From Xenorhabdus anantnagensis (GTDB taxonomy: Bacteria; Pseudomonadota; Gammaproteobacteria; Enterobacterales; Enterobacteriaceae), in contig NZ_JAQRFN010000003.1 in the NCBI RefSeq assembly GCF_028598555.1, forward strand, positions 1-64,000: 64,000 nucleotides of DNA. The letters are read 5' to 3'. A model generated the notes under the pieces. The model made no database searches, was not told where the DNA came from, and saw nothing but the letters and a program-made list of their open reading frames with translations. The translations under genes were made by a program, and so were the position numbers. Position 1 is the first letter of the stretch, and the number at the start of each line of letters is the position of its first letter. This document shows, piece by piece, positions 17,689 to 27,824 of the stretch.

Positions 17689-18465
17689 ATGCAAAAAACA
17701 ATTCTTATTACAGGATGTTCTAGTGGGATCGGCTTAGCCGCAGCCAAAATACTTCATCAACGTGGTTACCGCGTACTCGCAGCCTGCCGTAAACCCGCTG
17801 ATTTAGCTCATATGCAAGAGTTGGGGTTCGAACCGATTGAATTGGACTTAGATGATAAAGAAAGTGTAGAGCGTGCAGCCAAAACAGTAATCGAATTAAC
17901 CAACAGTCGTCTATTCGGGCTATTCAACAATAGTGGATTCGCTGTTTATGGCCCATTAGAAACCGTTTCACGTGAGCAGATGGAAAAACAGTTTTCCACT
18001 AATTTCTTTGGCACTCATCAACTTACCTGCTTATTACTGCCAGCCATACGTGCTTATGGTGCGGGACGAATTGTCCAAACCAGCTCTGTTATGGGATTAC
18101 TTTCAACACCTGGCCGGGGTGCATATGCAGCCAGTAAATATGCCCTAGAAGCATGGTCAGATGCTTTGCGAGGGGAACTGGCAAAAACAGGCATTAAAGT
18201 CAGCCTGATAGAGCCGGGACCAATCAATACCCGTTTTACGGAGAATGTGAATCAAACGCAGCAGGATCATCCGGTCGAAAACCCAAGCCTTGCTCGCCGT
18301 TTCACACTTATGCCTGAAGATGTGGTTTCGAAACTGATTCACGCTTTGGAAAGTCCCAATCCTAAATTACGTTATTCTGTTACATTGGTAACTTACACCG
18401 TAAAAATAATGCGTCGTCTACTCCCGGAAAAATGGCTCGATAGAATCGTACGTTGGCAAAGTTAA
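17689..18465 (+). CDS. ybbO: YbbO, SDR-family oxidoreductase
   Basis: A short-chain dehydrogenase of about 258 residues matching E. coli YbbO. It has the NADP-binding TGCSSGIG, NNSG, the catalytic Ser in TSSVMG, and YAASK with the active Tyr and Lys, then PGPINT. The E. coli protein reduces aldehydes with NADPH. ATG 17689 (MQKTILITG) has AGG 7 nt upstream; ATG 17668 and TTG 17665 are longer alternatives that resemble the longer E. coli N-terminus. It lies between tesA and ybbN as in E. coli. Confidence 0.93.
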   Translation: MQKTILITGCSSGIGLAAAKILHQRGYRVLAACRKPADLAHMQELGFEPIELDLDDKESVERAAKTVIELTNSRLFGLFNNSGFAVYGPLETVSREQMEKQFSTNFFGTHQLTCLLLPAIRAYGAGRIVQTSSVMGLLSTPGRGAYAASKYALEAWSDALRGELAKTGIKVSLIEPGPINTRFTENVNQTQQDHPVENPSLARRFTLMPEDVVSKLIHALESPNPKLRYSVTLVTYTVKIMRRLLPEKWLDRIVRWQS

Positions 18466-18540
18466 AGAGCATTGAAAAACGTACGAACGGACCTTATTTA
18501 TACATATCATCGCCTAGCAACGAACCAGAGAGAAACGTCC

Positions 18541-19419
18541 ATGGAACCCACAGTGAATATAAACAATAATACTGCTCACATCATTAATATTGATGAATCG
18601 AATGTTGCTCAAGTTGTACAAGACTCACTCAATCAACTCGTTGTATTCTACTTCTGGTCGCCACAGGACCTACATTGCCATGAATTAGAAACAACTCTTG
18701 ACAAAATAGCCCATGAATATGACGGGCAATTTACTTTGGCAAAAGTCAATTGTGGCGAACTTCCCTATCTCGCCGCACAATTTGGTGTACGTGGCTTGCC
18801 TACTGTACTGTTTGTAAAAGAAGCCCGCCCTGTTCAAGGCTTTGAAGGCATCCAAACTGATGACACTATCAGAAAAATTTTCTCCACTCTTCTGGTACAA
18901 GAAGAAAAGTCACCATTAGAACAAGTGAACGAGTTGCTTAAAGAAGGCAAGAATCTGGAAGCGTTATCTTTACTGAAAGAAGTCCACAAAGAAAATCCGC
19001 AAGATATTGAGACTACGTTATTATTGGTCGAAATAAATCTTTCACTCAATCATCTTGAAGACGCTCAAAAAATACTGGATACCATCCCATTAGAAGAACA
19101 AGATGAACGTTATCATGCGTTATTTGAACATATTAAGTCTCAGAAAGAAGCCGCAGATTCACCTGAAATTCGCCAACTGCAACAAGAGTTGGCAGCTCAA
19201 CCAGAAAATGCGGAATTAGCCGTACAATTGGCGTCGGAATTACATAAAGTTGGCCGTAATGAAGAAGCCCTCGAATTGTTGTTTAGTTTTTTGAAGAAAG
19301 ATCTCGCTGCTGCCGATGGCGCAGTGAAAAAAACGATGATGGATATTTTTACTACACTGGGTACTGGAGATGTACTGGCATCTAAATACCGTCGTCATGT
19401 ATACTCTTTACTCTATTAG
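18541..19419 (+). CDS. cnoX: Chaperedoxin CnoX/YbbN
   Basis: A protein of about 292 residues with an N-terminal thioredoxin fold and a C-terminal TPR region, matching E. coli YbbN (CnoX), a holdase that protects proteins from chlorine stress and hands them to GroEL. The usual CxxC is missing (DLHC, Cys46), as in E. coli (SQHC). Cys71 in KVNCGE matches E. coli Cys63, which forms mixed disulfides with clients. The frame opens upstream at 18472, but homology and composition favour ATG 18541. The C-terminus ends [12 protein letters not shown], like E. coli. Confidence 0.93.
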   Translation: MEPTVNINNNTAHIINIDESNVAQVVQDSLNQLVVFYFWSPQDLHCHELETTLDKIAHEYDGQFTLAKVNCGELPYLAAQFGVRGLPTVLFVKEARPVQGFEGIQTDDTIRKIFSTLLVQEEKSPLEQVNELLKEGKNLEALSLLKEVHKENPQDIETTLLLVEINLSLNHLEDAQKILDTIPLEEQDERYHALFEHIKSQKEAADSPEIRQLQQELAAQPENAELAVQLASELHKVGRNEEALELLFSFLKKDLAAADGAVKKTMMDIFTTLGTGDVLASKYRRHVYSLLY

Positions 19420-19466
19420 GCAAGTAAGAATTATATATTCCATAGTTAACAAATAAGGAAATTGTT

Positions 19467-20396
19467 ATGGATTTACTCTCTTTTGGTGCTGTGCCGATTT
19501 TAATCATTATTGCTGTTGTTATTGTCTTTACCTGTGTAAAGACAATTCCACAAGGTTATCAATGGACTGTTGAGCGCTTTGGGCGCTATACCCGTACATT
19601 AACGCCTGGCCTACATATCATCATGCCGTTTGTTGATCGTATCGGCCGTAAAATCAATATGATGGAGCAGGTTCTGGATATCCCATCGCAGGAAGTCATT
19701 TCTCGCGATAACGCTAATGTCACCATTGACGCTGTCTGCTTTATTCAGGTTGTCGATCCAGTACGTGCAGCCTATGAAGTCAGTAATCTGGAACTGTCCA
19801 TCATTAATCTGACAATGACTAACTTCCGTACCGTGTTGGGTTCTATGGAACTGGACGAAATGCTGTCCCAACGCGATTCCATCAACAGCCGACTACTGAC
19901 AATCGTCGATGAAGCCACTAACCCGTGGGGTGTAAAAATCACGCGTATTGAGATCCGCGATGTACGTCCACCTAAGGAATTGATCTCCGCAATGAACGCT
20001 CAGATGAAAGCAGAGCGTACTAAACGGGCAGATATTCTTGAGGCAGAAGGTATTCGCCAGGCAGCTATTCTGAAAGCTGAAGGGGAAAAACAGTCACAAA
20101 TCCTGAAAGCAGAGGGTGAGCGGCAGTCAGCCTTCCTGCAAGCGGAAGCCCGTGAACGAGCCGCAGAAGCAGAAGCTCGTGCAACCAAAATGGTTTCTGA
20201 CGCTATTGCTGATGGCGATATGCAGGCAATCAATTACTTTATTGCCCAAAAATATACTGATGCCCTCACCAACATTGGTGCCTCAAATAACAGCAAAGTT
20301 ATTATGATGCCACTGGAAGCCAGCAATTTGATGGGAGCCATTGGCGGTATTGCTGAATTAATTGGCGAAAGCAAGAAAAGCAAACAGGATAAATAG
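19467..20396 (+). CDS. qmcA: QmcA, SPFH/Band-7 membrane protein
   Basis: A 309-residue stomatin-like protein. One N-terminal membrane segment ([16 protein letters not shown]) is followed by the Band-7 domain ([19 protein letters not shown]), then an Ala/Glu-rich coiled coil with repeated [15 protein letters not shown] units. E. coli QmcA is an inner-membrane SPFH protein linked to FtsH quality control. ybbJ starts 3 nt after its stop, the conserved pair of an SPFH protein with an NfeD-type partner. Confidence 0.96.
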   Translation: MDLLSFGAVPILIIIAVVIVFTCVKTIPQGYQWTVERFGRYTRTLTPGLHIIMPFVDRIGRKINMMEQVLDIPSQEVISRDNANVTIDAVCFIQVVDPVRAAYEVSNLELSIINLTMTNFRTVLGSMELDEMLSQRDSINSRLLTIVDEATNPWGVKITRIEIRDVRPPKELISAMNAQMKAERTKRADILEAEGIRQAAILKAEGEKQSQILKAEGERQSAFLQAEARERAAEAEARATKMVSDAIADGDMQAINYFIAQKYTDALTNIGASNNSKVIMMPLEASNLMGAIGGIAELIGESKKSKQDK

Positions 20397-20398
20397 TC

Positions 20399-20860
20399 AT
20401 GATTGAACAGATCGCCACTCAGCCAGCTTGGTTCTGGCTCTGTTTTGGTGGACTGCTTCTGATTGCGGAATTGCTGGGAACGGCAGGATATCTATTGTGG
20501 ACAGGAACTGCAGCCATCGTTATTGCCCTGATCACATGGATTTTTCCTAACATGGGCTGGGAACTGCAAGGTATTCTGTTTGCTGTTCTGACCTTGCTTT
20601 CTGCTATTGCATGGCGTAGCTGGCTACGCCATCGCCCCCGCAAGGCTAATGATAAAATTCTCAATCAGAAAAATCACCAGTTGATTGGACTTCGTACCCA
20701 TTTAATCACGAATACCGAAAATGGTTTTGGGCGAGTCAAACTGGCCGATGGTAGTTGGCGCGTTCACTGTGACCGAGAACTTCCCGCCAATACGGAAGTT
20801 GAGGTCATCGCTGTTGACGGAATCACATTGAAGGTGAGGCCTATTTCCCGTCAAACGTGA
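20399..20860 (+). CDS. ybbJ: YbbJ, NfeD-like partner of QmcA
   Basis: A 153-residue protein with two or three membrane segments in the first 75 residues ([45 protein letters not shown]) and a C-terminal OB-fold NfeD domain ([16 protein letters not shown]). It starts 3 nt after qmcA and is surely cotranscribed. Its last 10 nt overlap the 3' end of the convergent cueR. Confidence 0.95.
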   Translation: MIEQIATQPAWFWLCFGGLLLIAELLGTAGYLLWTGTAAIVIALITWIFPNMGWELQGILFAVLTLLSAIAWRSWLRHRPRKANDKILNQKNHQLIGLRTHLITNTENGFGRVKLADGSWRVHCDRELPANTEVEVIAVDGITLKVRPISRQT

Positions 20861-21255
20861 TGTTTACAGCAGCCAGATAAATGCTCAATGATGGGGCAAT
20901 CAGCTCCATCATCTCCCGGACATTCAGCCACCAATGCCAGTAGTTTTTTCTTGATTTTTTGCAATTCCAAAATCGTTTTTTCTATTTCTGCCACTTTTTG
21001 CTGAGTCGCCGTTTTTACATCCGCACTGTGGCGACTAGGATTGCGAAATAATCGCAATAATTCACGACACTCCTCCAACGTAAATCCGACTTCTTTTGCC
21101 TGACGCAAAAGTATCAGCTCATCAATATGCTTTTGCCGATAATAACGATAGCCATTACCTCCCCGCTCCGGCGCAGTAATAAGATCTTTTTCTTCATAAA
21201 ATCGAATCGCTTTGCTGGTTAAACCTGTCTTACTGGCAATTTCACTGATATTCAT
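20851..21255 (-). CDS. cueR: Copper-responsive MerR regulator CueR
   Basis: A 134-residue MerR-family activator. The HTH ([20 protein letters not shown]) and dimer helix are followed by the metal-binding loop with Cys112 and Cys120 ([10 protein letters not shown]), which binds a single Cu(I), and a CC-rich tail. It should activate the divergent copA through the operator at 21268-21288. In E. coli the two genes are separated by glsA and ybaT; here they are adjacent and divergent. Confidence 0.97.
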   Translation of the reverse strand: MNISEIASKTGLTSKAIRFYEEKDLITAPERGGNGYRYYRQKHIDELILLRQAKEVGFTLEECRELLRLFRNPSRHSADVKTATQQKVAEIEKTILELQKIKKKLLALVAECPGDDGADCPIIEHLSGCCKHHV

Positions 21256-21264
21256 AATTCCCCC

Positions 21265-21295
21265 TTGACCTTCCCCTTGCAGGAAGGTTTAGCCT
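21265..21295 (+). promoter_or_regulatory. CueR operator and copA promoter
   Basis: TTGACC (21265-21270) and TAGCCT (21290-21295) are 19 bp apart, the long spacing used by MerR-type activators. The spacer holds the dyad ACCTTCC...GGAAGGT (21268-21288), nearly identical to the E. coli copA CueR box. Confidence 0.92.
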
Positions 21296-21334
21296 TAATG
21301 ATAAGTATATCACTCTGTATCAGGAGATATTGTT

Positions 21335-24094
21335 ATGTCCACAACCACCATTCTGGCACTTCAAGGCTTAACTTGTATGCATTGTGTCAACAGGGTCAAA
21401 AAAGCTCTGGAAAAAATTCCCGGCATCGAACTGGCAGATGTAAGTCTGAATTATGCCAAAATTATCAGTAATGTTTCATCTGATGAATTGATTGCCACCA
21501 TTGTTGCCGAAAATTATAAAGCCACTGTTGCCACTCAACCAGATATTGAATTGCAGTTGTCAGGTTTAAGCTGCATGAAATGTGCAGGTAAGACTCAAAA
21601 AGCATTAGAAACTGTGGAAGGTGTTATCGCGACTGAAGTTGATACCCAAACAGCAAAAATCTATGGCAAAGCAGAGAGCAGTGCGTTAATTCATGCGGTT
21701 GAACAAGCCGGATACCACGCCGAATTAGCAGCAGAGGTAGATTCCCCAAAAAATAAGCCGCTGACAACACAAGTTCCACAGACTCCGGAGTCCCTGGCAG
21801 CGGCAACCCATTCGACTCCGATAGAGACAGTCCCTGTTGGTCACAGCAACAAAAATGATGCAAATGATAATGACAGCAATAATGACAGCATTCAGCTTTT
21901 GCTGGATGGCATGAGCTGTGCAAGCTGTGTCAGCAAAGTGCAAAAAGCTCTGCAATCTGTTGATGGCGTGGAACATGCCAGAGTCAATCTCGCGGAAAGA
22001 AGCGCATTAGTCACAGGTCATGTATCACCAAACGCCTTAATTGAAGCCGTTATCAAGGCTGGTTATGGTGCGGAAGTCATTCAGGATGAAACTGAACGCC
22101 GTGAGCGCCAACAACAAGTGGCACAAGCTAATATGCGGCGCTTTCGCTGGCAATCAGCCCTTGCGTTAGTGGTCGGGATACCTGTCATGGTGTGGGGAAT
22201 GATAGGTGATAATATGATACTTACACCTTCAAACCACACTATTTGGCTAACTATTGGTTTGTTGACACTGGTTGTAATGGTATTTGCCGGCGGACATTTT
22301 TATCGCAATGCGTGGCAAAGCCTAAAAAATGGCAGTGCGACAATGGATACCCTTGTCGCTCTGGGTACTGGTGCAGCATGGCTTTATTCAATTAGTGTGA
22401 ATTTGTGGCCAGAGATTTTTCCTCCCCAAGCCCGTCATCTTTATTATGAAGCCAGTGCCATGATCATTGGTTTGATCAATCTCGGCCATGCATTAGAACA
22501 ACGTGCCCGTCAACGCTCTTCCAAAGCTCTTGAGCGATTGTTGGACTTAACGCCGCCAACAGCACGGGTGGTTACCGCTGAAGGCGAAAAAACACTGCCG
22601 CTGGCAGGTGTTATGCCCGATATGATATTGCGCCTGACAACAGGAGATCGTGTTCCGGTCGATGGTGACATTATTCAGGGTACAGTTTGGCTGGATGAAG
22701 CCATGCTGACAGGTGAACCCATTCCTCAACAAAAATCTATCGACGATACCGTCCATGCTGGCACGGTAGTTCAAGATGGCACGGTACTGTTTAAAGCCAA
22801 TGCGGTTGGTAGCCAAACGACATTAGCGCGCATCATCAAATTAGTTCGTCAGGCACAAAGCAGTAAACCTGAGATTGGTCAATTGGCAGACAAAATATCA
22901 TCAATATTTGTGCCTATCGTCGTTGCTATCGCCCTGATTGCTGGCGCTCTCTGGTATTTTATCGGCCCTGCCCCACAAATCATGTACGCGCTGGTCATCA
23001 TGACTACAGTCTTAATTATCGCCTGTCCTTGCGCTCTTGGGCTGGCAACCCCCATGTCCATTATCTCAGGAGTGGGACGAGCCGCCGAATTAGGTGTATT
23101 AGTGCGTGATGCTGATGCCCTGCAACATGCCAGCCAACTGGATACCATTGTCTTTGATAAAACCGGCACCTTAACTGAAGGTATGCCACAAGTAACTGAG
23201 ATCCATATTTTCAATGGTTTCACCGAAGAACAAGTATTGATATGGGCGGGTGCATTGGAAAGCGGCTCGAATCATCCTCTGGCAAAAGCCATTTTGATGA
23301 AAGTTGAAGGACAACAATTACCAGAAGTGCAAACATTCCGTACACTCGCAGGACTCGGTGTTAAGGGGGAAATTGGGGATATCACCCTGTTATTGGGTAA
23401 TCAAAAATTACTTGAGCAACATCAGATTGATATAGCGGAATTAAAGCCATTAGTGGTGGCACAGGCAGAAAAAGGCATAACTCCTGTCATTCTGTCAGCC
23501 AATGGGAAAATCGCCGCCCTGTTTTCTATCCGCGATCCCTTGCGTCAAGATACTGTTTCTGCCTTGCAGCGCTTACATCACCAAGGCTATCGTTTGGTCA
23601 TGCTGACAGGGGATAACCCCACCACAGCAAATGCTATCGCTAAAGAAGCTGGCATTGACCACGTCATAGCTGGTGTTTTACCTGATGGCAAAGCAACAGC
23701 CATTCAATCCCTTCAATCAGAAGGCAGGAAAGTGGCGATGATCGGTGATGGCATTAATGATGCACCTGCATTGGCACAAGCGGATGTTGGCATCGCAATG
23801 GGAAGTGGCAGTGATATCGCCATAGAAACCGCAACCATTACCCTTATGCGCCATAGCCTGCACGGAGTTGCTGATGCAGTTGAATTATCCCGAGGCACAT
23901 TGCGCAATATGAAACAGAACCTATTTGGAGCATTTGTCTACAATACCTTGGGCATCCCAATTGCAGCCGGTATTTTGTACCCTCTTACTGGGACTTTATT
24001 AAACCCTGTAGTTGCCGGTGCAGCCATGGCATTGTCTTCAATTACTGTCGTGAGTAACGCCAATCGCTTATTGCGCTTCAAGCCTAAATCCTGA
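21335..24094 (+). CDS. copA: Copper-exporting P1B-ATPase CopA with three metal-binding domains
   Basis: A 919-residue inner-membrane Cu(I) exporter; E. coli CopA has 834. Three HMA domains carry LTCMHC (near 15), LSCMKC (near 80) and MSCASC (near 195); E. coli has two. The core has TGE, the transmembrane CPC (564-566), the phosphorylated Asp608 in [13 protein letters not shown] and GDGINDAP. It is activated by CueR. A putative -1 frameshift site lies at 21745-21751, right after the second HMA domain, and would release a 140-residue two-domain chaperone, as in the E. coli CopA(Z) case with one domain. Start at 21335 with AGGAG. Confidence 0.97.
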   Translation: MSTTTILALQGLTCMHCVNRVKKALEKIPGIELADVSLNYAKIISNVSSDELIATIVAENYKATVATQPDIELQLSGLSCMKCAGKTQKALETVEGVIATEVDTQTAKIYGKAESSALIHAVEQAGYHAELAAEVDSPKNKPLTTQVPQTPESLAAATHSTPIETVPVGHSNKNDANDNDSNNDSIQLLLDGMSCASCVSKVQKALQSVDGVEHARVNLAERSALVTGHVSPNALIEAVIKAGYGAEVIQDETERRERQQQVAQANMRRFRWQSALALVVGIPVMVWGMIGDNMILTPSNHTIWLTIGLLTLVVMVFAGGHFYRNAWQSLKNGSATMDTLVALGTGAAWLYSISVNLWPEIFPPQARHLYYEASAMIIGLINLGHALEQRARQRSSKALERLLDLTPPTARVVTAEGEKTLPLAGVMPDMILRLTTGDRVPVDGDIIQGTVWLDEAMLTGEPIPQQKSIDDTVHAGTVVQDGTVLFKANAVGSQTTLARIIKLVRQAQSSKPEIGQLADKISSIFVPIVVAIALIAGALWYFIGPAPQIMYALVIMTTVLIIACPCALGLATPMSIISGVGRAAELGVLVRDADALQHASQLDTIVFDKTGTLTEGMPQVTEIHIFNGFTEEQVLIWAGALESGSNHPLAKAILMKVEGQQLPEVQTFRTLAGLGVKGEIGDITLLLGNQKLLEQHQIDIAELKPLVVAQAEKGITPVILSANGKIAALFSIRDPLRQDTVSALQRLHHQGYRLVMLTGDNPTTANAIAKEAGIDHVIAGVLPDGKATAIQSLQSEGRKVAMIGDGINDAPALAQADVGIAMGSGSDIAIETATITLMRHSLHGVADAVELSRGTLRNMKQNLFGAFVYNTLGIPIAAGILYPLTGTLLNPVVAGAAMALSSITVVSNANRLLRFKPKS
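21745..21804 (+). promoter_or_regulatory. Predicted programmed -1 frameshift signal in copA
   Basis: Slippery heptamer C CCA AAA (21745-21751) in the correct frame, 5 nt spacer, then a perfect 7-bp stem GCCGCTG (21757-21763) with CAGCGGC (21798-21804). The loop contains another 12-nt palindrome (21781-21792). After a -1 slip the next codons are AAA then TAA (21754-21756), so the short product ends at residue 140. E. coli copA has a functional frameshift at the equivalent place, after its first HMA domain. Confidence 0.7.
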
Positions 24095-24123
24095 CATAAC
24101 ATTCGGGCAGTTATATTGCATCC

Positions 24124-24158
24124 ATGAAAAGCTAAATATATTCCGTTTAGCTTTTCAT
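24124..24158. terminator. Hairpin after copA
   Basis: A perfect 13-bp stem, ATGAAAAGCTAAA (24124-24136) with its complement at 24146-24158 and a 9-nt loop, 30 nt past copA. There is no T-run directly after it, so it may terminate weakly or protect the mRNA 3' end. Confidence 0.55.
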
Positions 24159-24247
24159 CCCGCACTTTTCCCCCTTTCTTGTTAACCATTAACAGGTTAG
24201 CATACCGCTCAATGCCAACTATTAGAGTATGCAGCATGGGAAAATTA

Positions 24248-25048
24248 ATGACATATTTCAGTAAGATATTGGGACTCAACTCCCAAAGGCATTATCCCTA
24301 TCCTGCCGTCGACATCACGTTAAATAAAAACAAACAATTGCATATTGTTGGCAGTATTCATATGGGTACAAAAAACATGTACCCGCTTTCTGAAGTATTG
24401 TTGGAACAACTAGAGCTAGTGGACGCTCTTATTGTCGAGGCAGATATCACTCAAGCGGTTTCCCCTTTCCAGGAAACGTTTTCGGAGCAGATTGAGCTAT
24501 CACAACGTTTATCTCCCGAACATTTTGTCTGTTTACAGCGTTATTGCCGAGAAATCCAACATCCTGTCACACTGCTGGATCCATTGCCATCATGGCAAGT
24601 TGCATTGATATTACAGGCTGCCCAAGCCCAGTATTTGGGATTGCGCCCTCAATATGGTATCGATTGCCAATTACTGAACAGTGCAAAAACCATCAATAAA
24701 CCCATCATTGAGTTGGAAGGAACCGATGCACAAGTCGGTCTTCTCATCAATCTGCCAAATGGAGGGCTTTCTTTGTTGGAAGATACTATCACCCATTGGC
24801 ACACCAATGCGCGCGCGTTACAGACTATGATTAGTTGGTGGATGAATTACAGACCTGAGAAACAGAATCAGGTACTACCGATGACATTCTGCGAAGAAAT
24901 TTACCAAACCTTAATGACTGAAAGAAACCGCCAATGGAGTGAGCAATTACATCGCTTACCAGCAGGGAAATATTTGGTTGCTGTAGGCGCATTGCATCTT
25001 CATGGGGAAAACAATTTAGGGCAAATGCTGGCAAGGTCGCAGGAATAA
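24248..25048 (+). CDS. ybaP: YbaP, TraB/GumN-family protein
   Basis: A protein of about 266 residues matching E. coli YbaP. The TraB/GumN fold shows the two GxxH motifs: HIVGSIHMGT (near residue 40) and AVGALHLHGENN at the end, with the conserved Glu in ALIVEAD and the HWHTNARALQ segment. The fold resembles erythromycin esterase/Tiki-type proteases; the E. coli protein is uncharacterised. ATG 24248 follows GGGAAAA; ATG 24236 or TTG 24179 would be longer. Confidence 0.88.
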   Translation: MTYFSKILGLNSQRHYPYPAVDITLNKNKQLHIVGSIHMGTKNMYPLSEVLLEQLELVDALIVEADITQAVSPFQETFSEQIELSQRLSPEHFVCLQRYCREIQHPVTLLDPLPSWQVALILQAAQAQYLGLRPQYGIDCQLLNSAKTINKPIIELEGTDAQVGLLINLPNGGLSLLEDTITHWHTNARALQTMISWWMNYRPEKQNQVLPMTFCEEIYQTLMTERNRQWSEQLHRLPAGKYLVAVGALHLHGENNLGQMLARSQE

Positions 25049-25118
25049 CAACCTATTCATCTGCTTCATTTTGAAAAAATCATTACCGATAAATAGTTAC
25101 AAATAAACAGGTACAAAT

Positions 25119-25595
25119 ATGACTCCCGCTATCGTTTTACTGGAAAAACAAAAAATAAATTTCAAACTCCACTCTTATGAACATGATGTGAATGAACATA
25201 ATTTCGGTGATGAAGTGGTTAACAAACTCGGTTTAGATGCCAGACAGGTTTTTAAGACGCTATTAATTTCATTGAACGGCGATCCTAAAAACCTTGCTGT
25301 CGCCGTTACACCTGTTTCTGGGCAACTCGATTTGAAAAAAGTAGCCAAAGTTTTCAAGGCAAAAAAAGCAGATATGGCCGATCCTCAGCAGGCACAAAAG
25401 GTAACAGGTTATTTAGTCGGGGGAATTAGCCCGTTGGGACAGAAAAAACGTCTACCTACCGTTATTGATAGCCAAGCTCAACATTTACTGACTTTATTTA
25501 TTTCTGGTGGCAAACGTGGATTAGATATTGAATTGTCCCCCACAGATTTATGCCAACTGCTTAACTGTTCATTTGCTGACATTGCTAAATTTTGA
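25119..25595 (+). CDS. ybaK: Cys-tRNA deacylase YbaK
   Basis: A 158-residue editing protein that hydrolyses Cys-tRNA(Pro), clearing misacylated tRNA made by ProRS. The catalytic Lys is in VFKTLL (about 46), followed by [15 protein letters not shown] and [11 protein letters not shown]. Length equals E. coli YbaK (159). It follows ybaP by 70 nt in the same direction and converges on ushA. Confidence 0.96.
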   Translation: MTPAIVLLEKQKINFKLHSYEHDVNEHNFGDEVVNKLGLDARQVFKTLLISLNGDPKNLAVAVTPVSGQLDLKKVAKVFKAKKADMADPQQAQKVTGYLVGGISPLGQKKRLPTVIDSQAQHLLTLFISGGKRGLDIELSPTDLCQLLNCSFADIAKF

Positions 25596-25657
25596 AACTA
25601 AATTGCAACCCTTACTAATTTTTTCGAGCCGACTCTGTTTTCTTTAAAGCAGCGCTT

Positions 25658-25693
25658 TGTGATAAATAATAATACCGATATACTTTTATCACA
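25658..25693. repeat. 9-bp inverted repeat TGTGATAAA / TTTATCACA
   Basis: Perfect arms at 25658-25666 and 25685-25693, 18 nt apart, in the ybaK-ushA gap. The ends resemble CRP half-sites, but the spacing is far too wide for one CRP dimer. It could be an RNA hairpin. Confidence 0.5.
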
Positions 25694-25805
25694 GAGATAA
25701 AATTATTAATTACCATTTCAATTAACTTATTTAATAATTAAATTATTATTCAGTTTCAACCGACCCGATTTAGATTATGTATAACACGCCTTACAGCTAA
25801 TAAAT

Positions 25806-25837
25806 AAAAGACCATCTGAAAATAAGATGGTCTTTTT
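25806..25837. terminator. Bidirectional terminator between ybaK and ushA
   Basis: A 12-bp stem (AAAAGACCATCT at 25806-25817 with its complement 25825-25836) and 7-nt loop, with T-rich sequence on the plus-strand exit and A-rich on the other, so it can serve both convergent genes. Confidence 0.85.
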
Positions 25838-25867
25838 ATGTGGGTAACTAGTTATGTGAGTAACTAG
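25836..25867. repeat. 16-bp tandem duplication
   Basis: Units 25836-25851 and 25852-25867 differ at one base. They lie directly between the terminator and the ushA stop. Confidence 0.9.
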
Positions 25868-25888
25868 CAGCAATCCATTAATTAGTTG

Positions 25889-27550
25889 TTATTGCTTATA
25901 TGAAATTTCACCCTTCGGCTCATAATCAGAGGTTTTCAATGGAGAATGTTTCTCAATATACCCTTTCAATACCTCAGCATCAATGAAACCCGTATCAACG
26001 TAACCAGGCAAATTATCAATCCGTGGATAACCATCTCCTCCAATCGCATTGAAATTCAACGTTGCCATACGATAAGTTTTATTTGGATCTAATGGGTTAC
26101 CGCCAATTTTTACATCACGGATATTCTTACCATCCATTACAAAACTAACATTATAAAACTGTCCATAAGCACCAGAATCCTTTTCCATATTTGCAACAGC
26201 TTTCAAATATGGTAGAACTTCGCTACCTTTGAAATCCACATAAACCAGCTGGTTAGCAAATGGATGAACTTTCAGGACATCTTTGTAAGTAATATTACCC
26301 GGTTCAATTGAATCACGAATTCCGCCACCACTCATCACTGCAAAGTCAGCATTTGTTCGTTCCATCTGAGCAGCCAATACAAGATGTGCCATATTTGTTT
26401 GAACGAAACGTACTTTACTGCGATCACCTTCCAATTTGTTATCTACAAAACCCACTTTCACACTAAGTTTCCGGCTGCCCTTATCTTGATAAGGTGTCAA
26501 CAATTTGAGCATTTCAGGGCTTTGCTGAATTTCATGCGTATAGTAAACACGTTCCGTGCTGCCATCTTCTTTTGTCACTTTTTTCTTTAGGTTAATGGGG
26601 ATCAACTGGTAATGAACCAGCTTGAATTCACCATTACGGAATTGAAAATCAGCACGACCCACATATTTCCCCCATTCGTGGGCTTGAACAATCCAAGTAC
26701 CATTTTGGCGATCTGGGGAACAAGGTGTGCCCGGAACATAATCCACTTGTTTATAGTTTTTATTTTCTGCCGACATACATACCGGATCTTGTGAGTGACC
26801 ACCCACAATCATATCCAGATAACCCGCTGGCAAACTGCGCGCCATTTCAACATCTCCCGGTGCATTAGTGCCATGATAACCATCGTTATAATGCCCCATA
26901 TGGGTTGCCGCAATAATCACATCCGGTTTTTCATTCTTTTTCAGCTCTTCAATAACTTTTTTGGCTTCTTTTGCAGGAACGCGGAATTCAACATCTGGAA
27001 AATTAGCGGGATTGCCTATTTTCACTGTATCATCAGTAGTCAGGCCAAGAACTGCAATTTTCACACCTTGCTTATCAAACATGACATATGGCTTAAATAA
27101 ACGCTTGCCTGTGCTGGTTTGATAAATATTGGCAGATAAAAATGGGAAATTTACCCATTTTTGTTGCTGTTTCAATATATTCAATGGCTTATCAAATTCG
27201 TGATTCCCCAATGCCATTGCGTCATACCCTACAAGATTCATGCCCTTGAAATCTGGCTCAGCATCTTGCATATCTGATTCCGGTACGCCTGTGTTAATGT
27301 CACCACCAGACAATAACAATACGCTGCCTCCTTTCTTAGCAACCTCCTGCCTAATGGAATCTACTACCGTTTTTTGGGCCGCCAAACCATATTCACCATG
27401 ATCGTTATGCCAGAAATGACCGTGATGATCGTTAGTATGCAAAATTGTAATGTCATAAGTTTTATCTTTTTCCCAAGCGTTTGCAATTAATGGTACTAAT
27501 GACAAAGAAACAGCAAAAGCACATACTGATGCTTTAAACGATAGTTTCAT
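25889..27550 (-). CDS. ushA: Periplasmic UDP-sugar hydrolase/5'-nucleotidase UshA
   Basis: A 553-residue secreted enzyme. The signal peptide (MKLSFKASVCAFAVSLSL) is cut after ANA. The metallophosphatase half has TNDHHGHFW, GGDIN, ALGNHEFD, AATHMGHY and GGHSQDP; the C-terminal half binds the nucleotide. It hydrolyses nucleotides and UDP-sugars in the periplasm so that nucleosides can be salvaged. E. coli UshA is 550 residues. It is divergent from fsr, as in E. coli. Confidence 0.97.
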   Translation of the reverse strand: MKLSFKASVCAFAVSLSLVPLIANAWEKDKTYDITILHTNDHHGHFWHNDHGEYGLAAQKTVVDSIRQEVAKKGGSVLLLSGGDINTGVPESDMQDAEPDFKGMNLVGYDAMALGNHEFDKPLNILKQQQKWVNFPFLSANIYQTSTGKRLFKPYVMFDKQGVKIAVLGLTTDDTVKIGNPANFPDVEFRVPAKEAKKVIEELKKNEKPDVIIAATHMGHYNDGYHGTNAPGDVEMARSLPAGYLDMIVGGHSQDPVCMSAENKNYKQVDYVPGTPCSPDRQNGTWIVQAHEWGKYVGRADFQFRNGEFKLVHYQLIPINLKKKVTKEDGSTERVYYTHEIQQSPEMLKLLTPYQDKGSRKLSVKVGFVDNKLEGDRSKVRFVQTNMAHLVLAAQMERTNADFAVMSGGGIRDSIEPGNITYKDVLKVHPFANQLVYVDFKGSEVLPYLKAVANMEKDSGAYGQFYNVSFVMDGKNIRDVKIGGNPLDPNKTYRMATLNFNAIGGDGYPRIDNLPGYVDTGFIDAEVLKGYIEKHSPLKTSDYEPKGEISYKQ

Positions 27551-27824
27551 GGGGTATCTCCATGTTATTTAAAATTCTATTGGTTATAGTCCCCAAATAG
27601 GGTGTGAAAAATGGCATACATACCACATTTTTCTAATCAGGATTACATAATTGTGTCATTAAATAATGCCTTCTTTCACCTTTTTGAGATAGCAGTCAAA
27701 TTATACCGATATGAATAAAATTTTTGTTAGCTATCGAAAATTTATTATGGTGTAAAAAATTCATCAGAAATCAAACTGATCGATTAAATTTTCCCCTATA
27801 AAAAATATTGAGAAGCGAATAAAT

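Noticed and set aside
18541..19419. YbbN/CnoX as a broken thioredoxin because CxxC is missing
   Set aside because: E. coli CnoX also lacks it, and the second functional Cys is kept.
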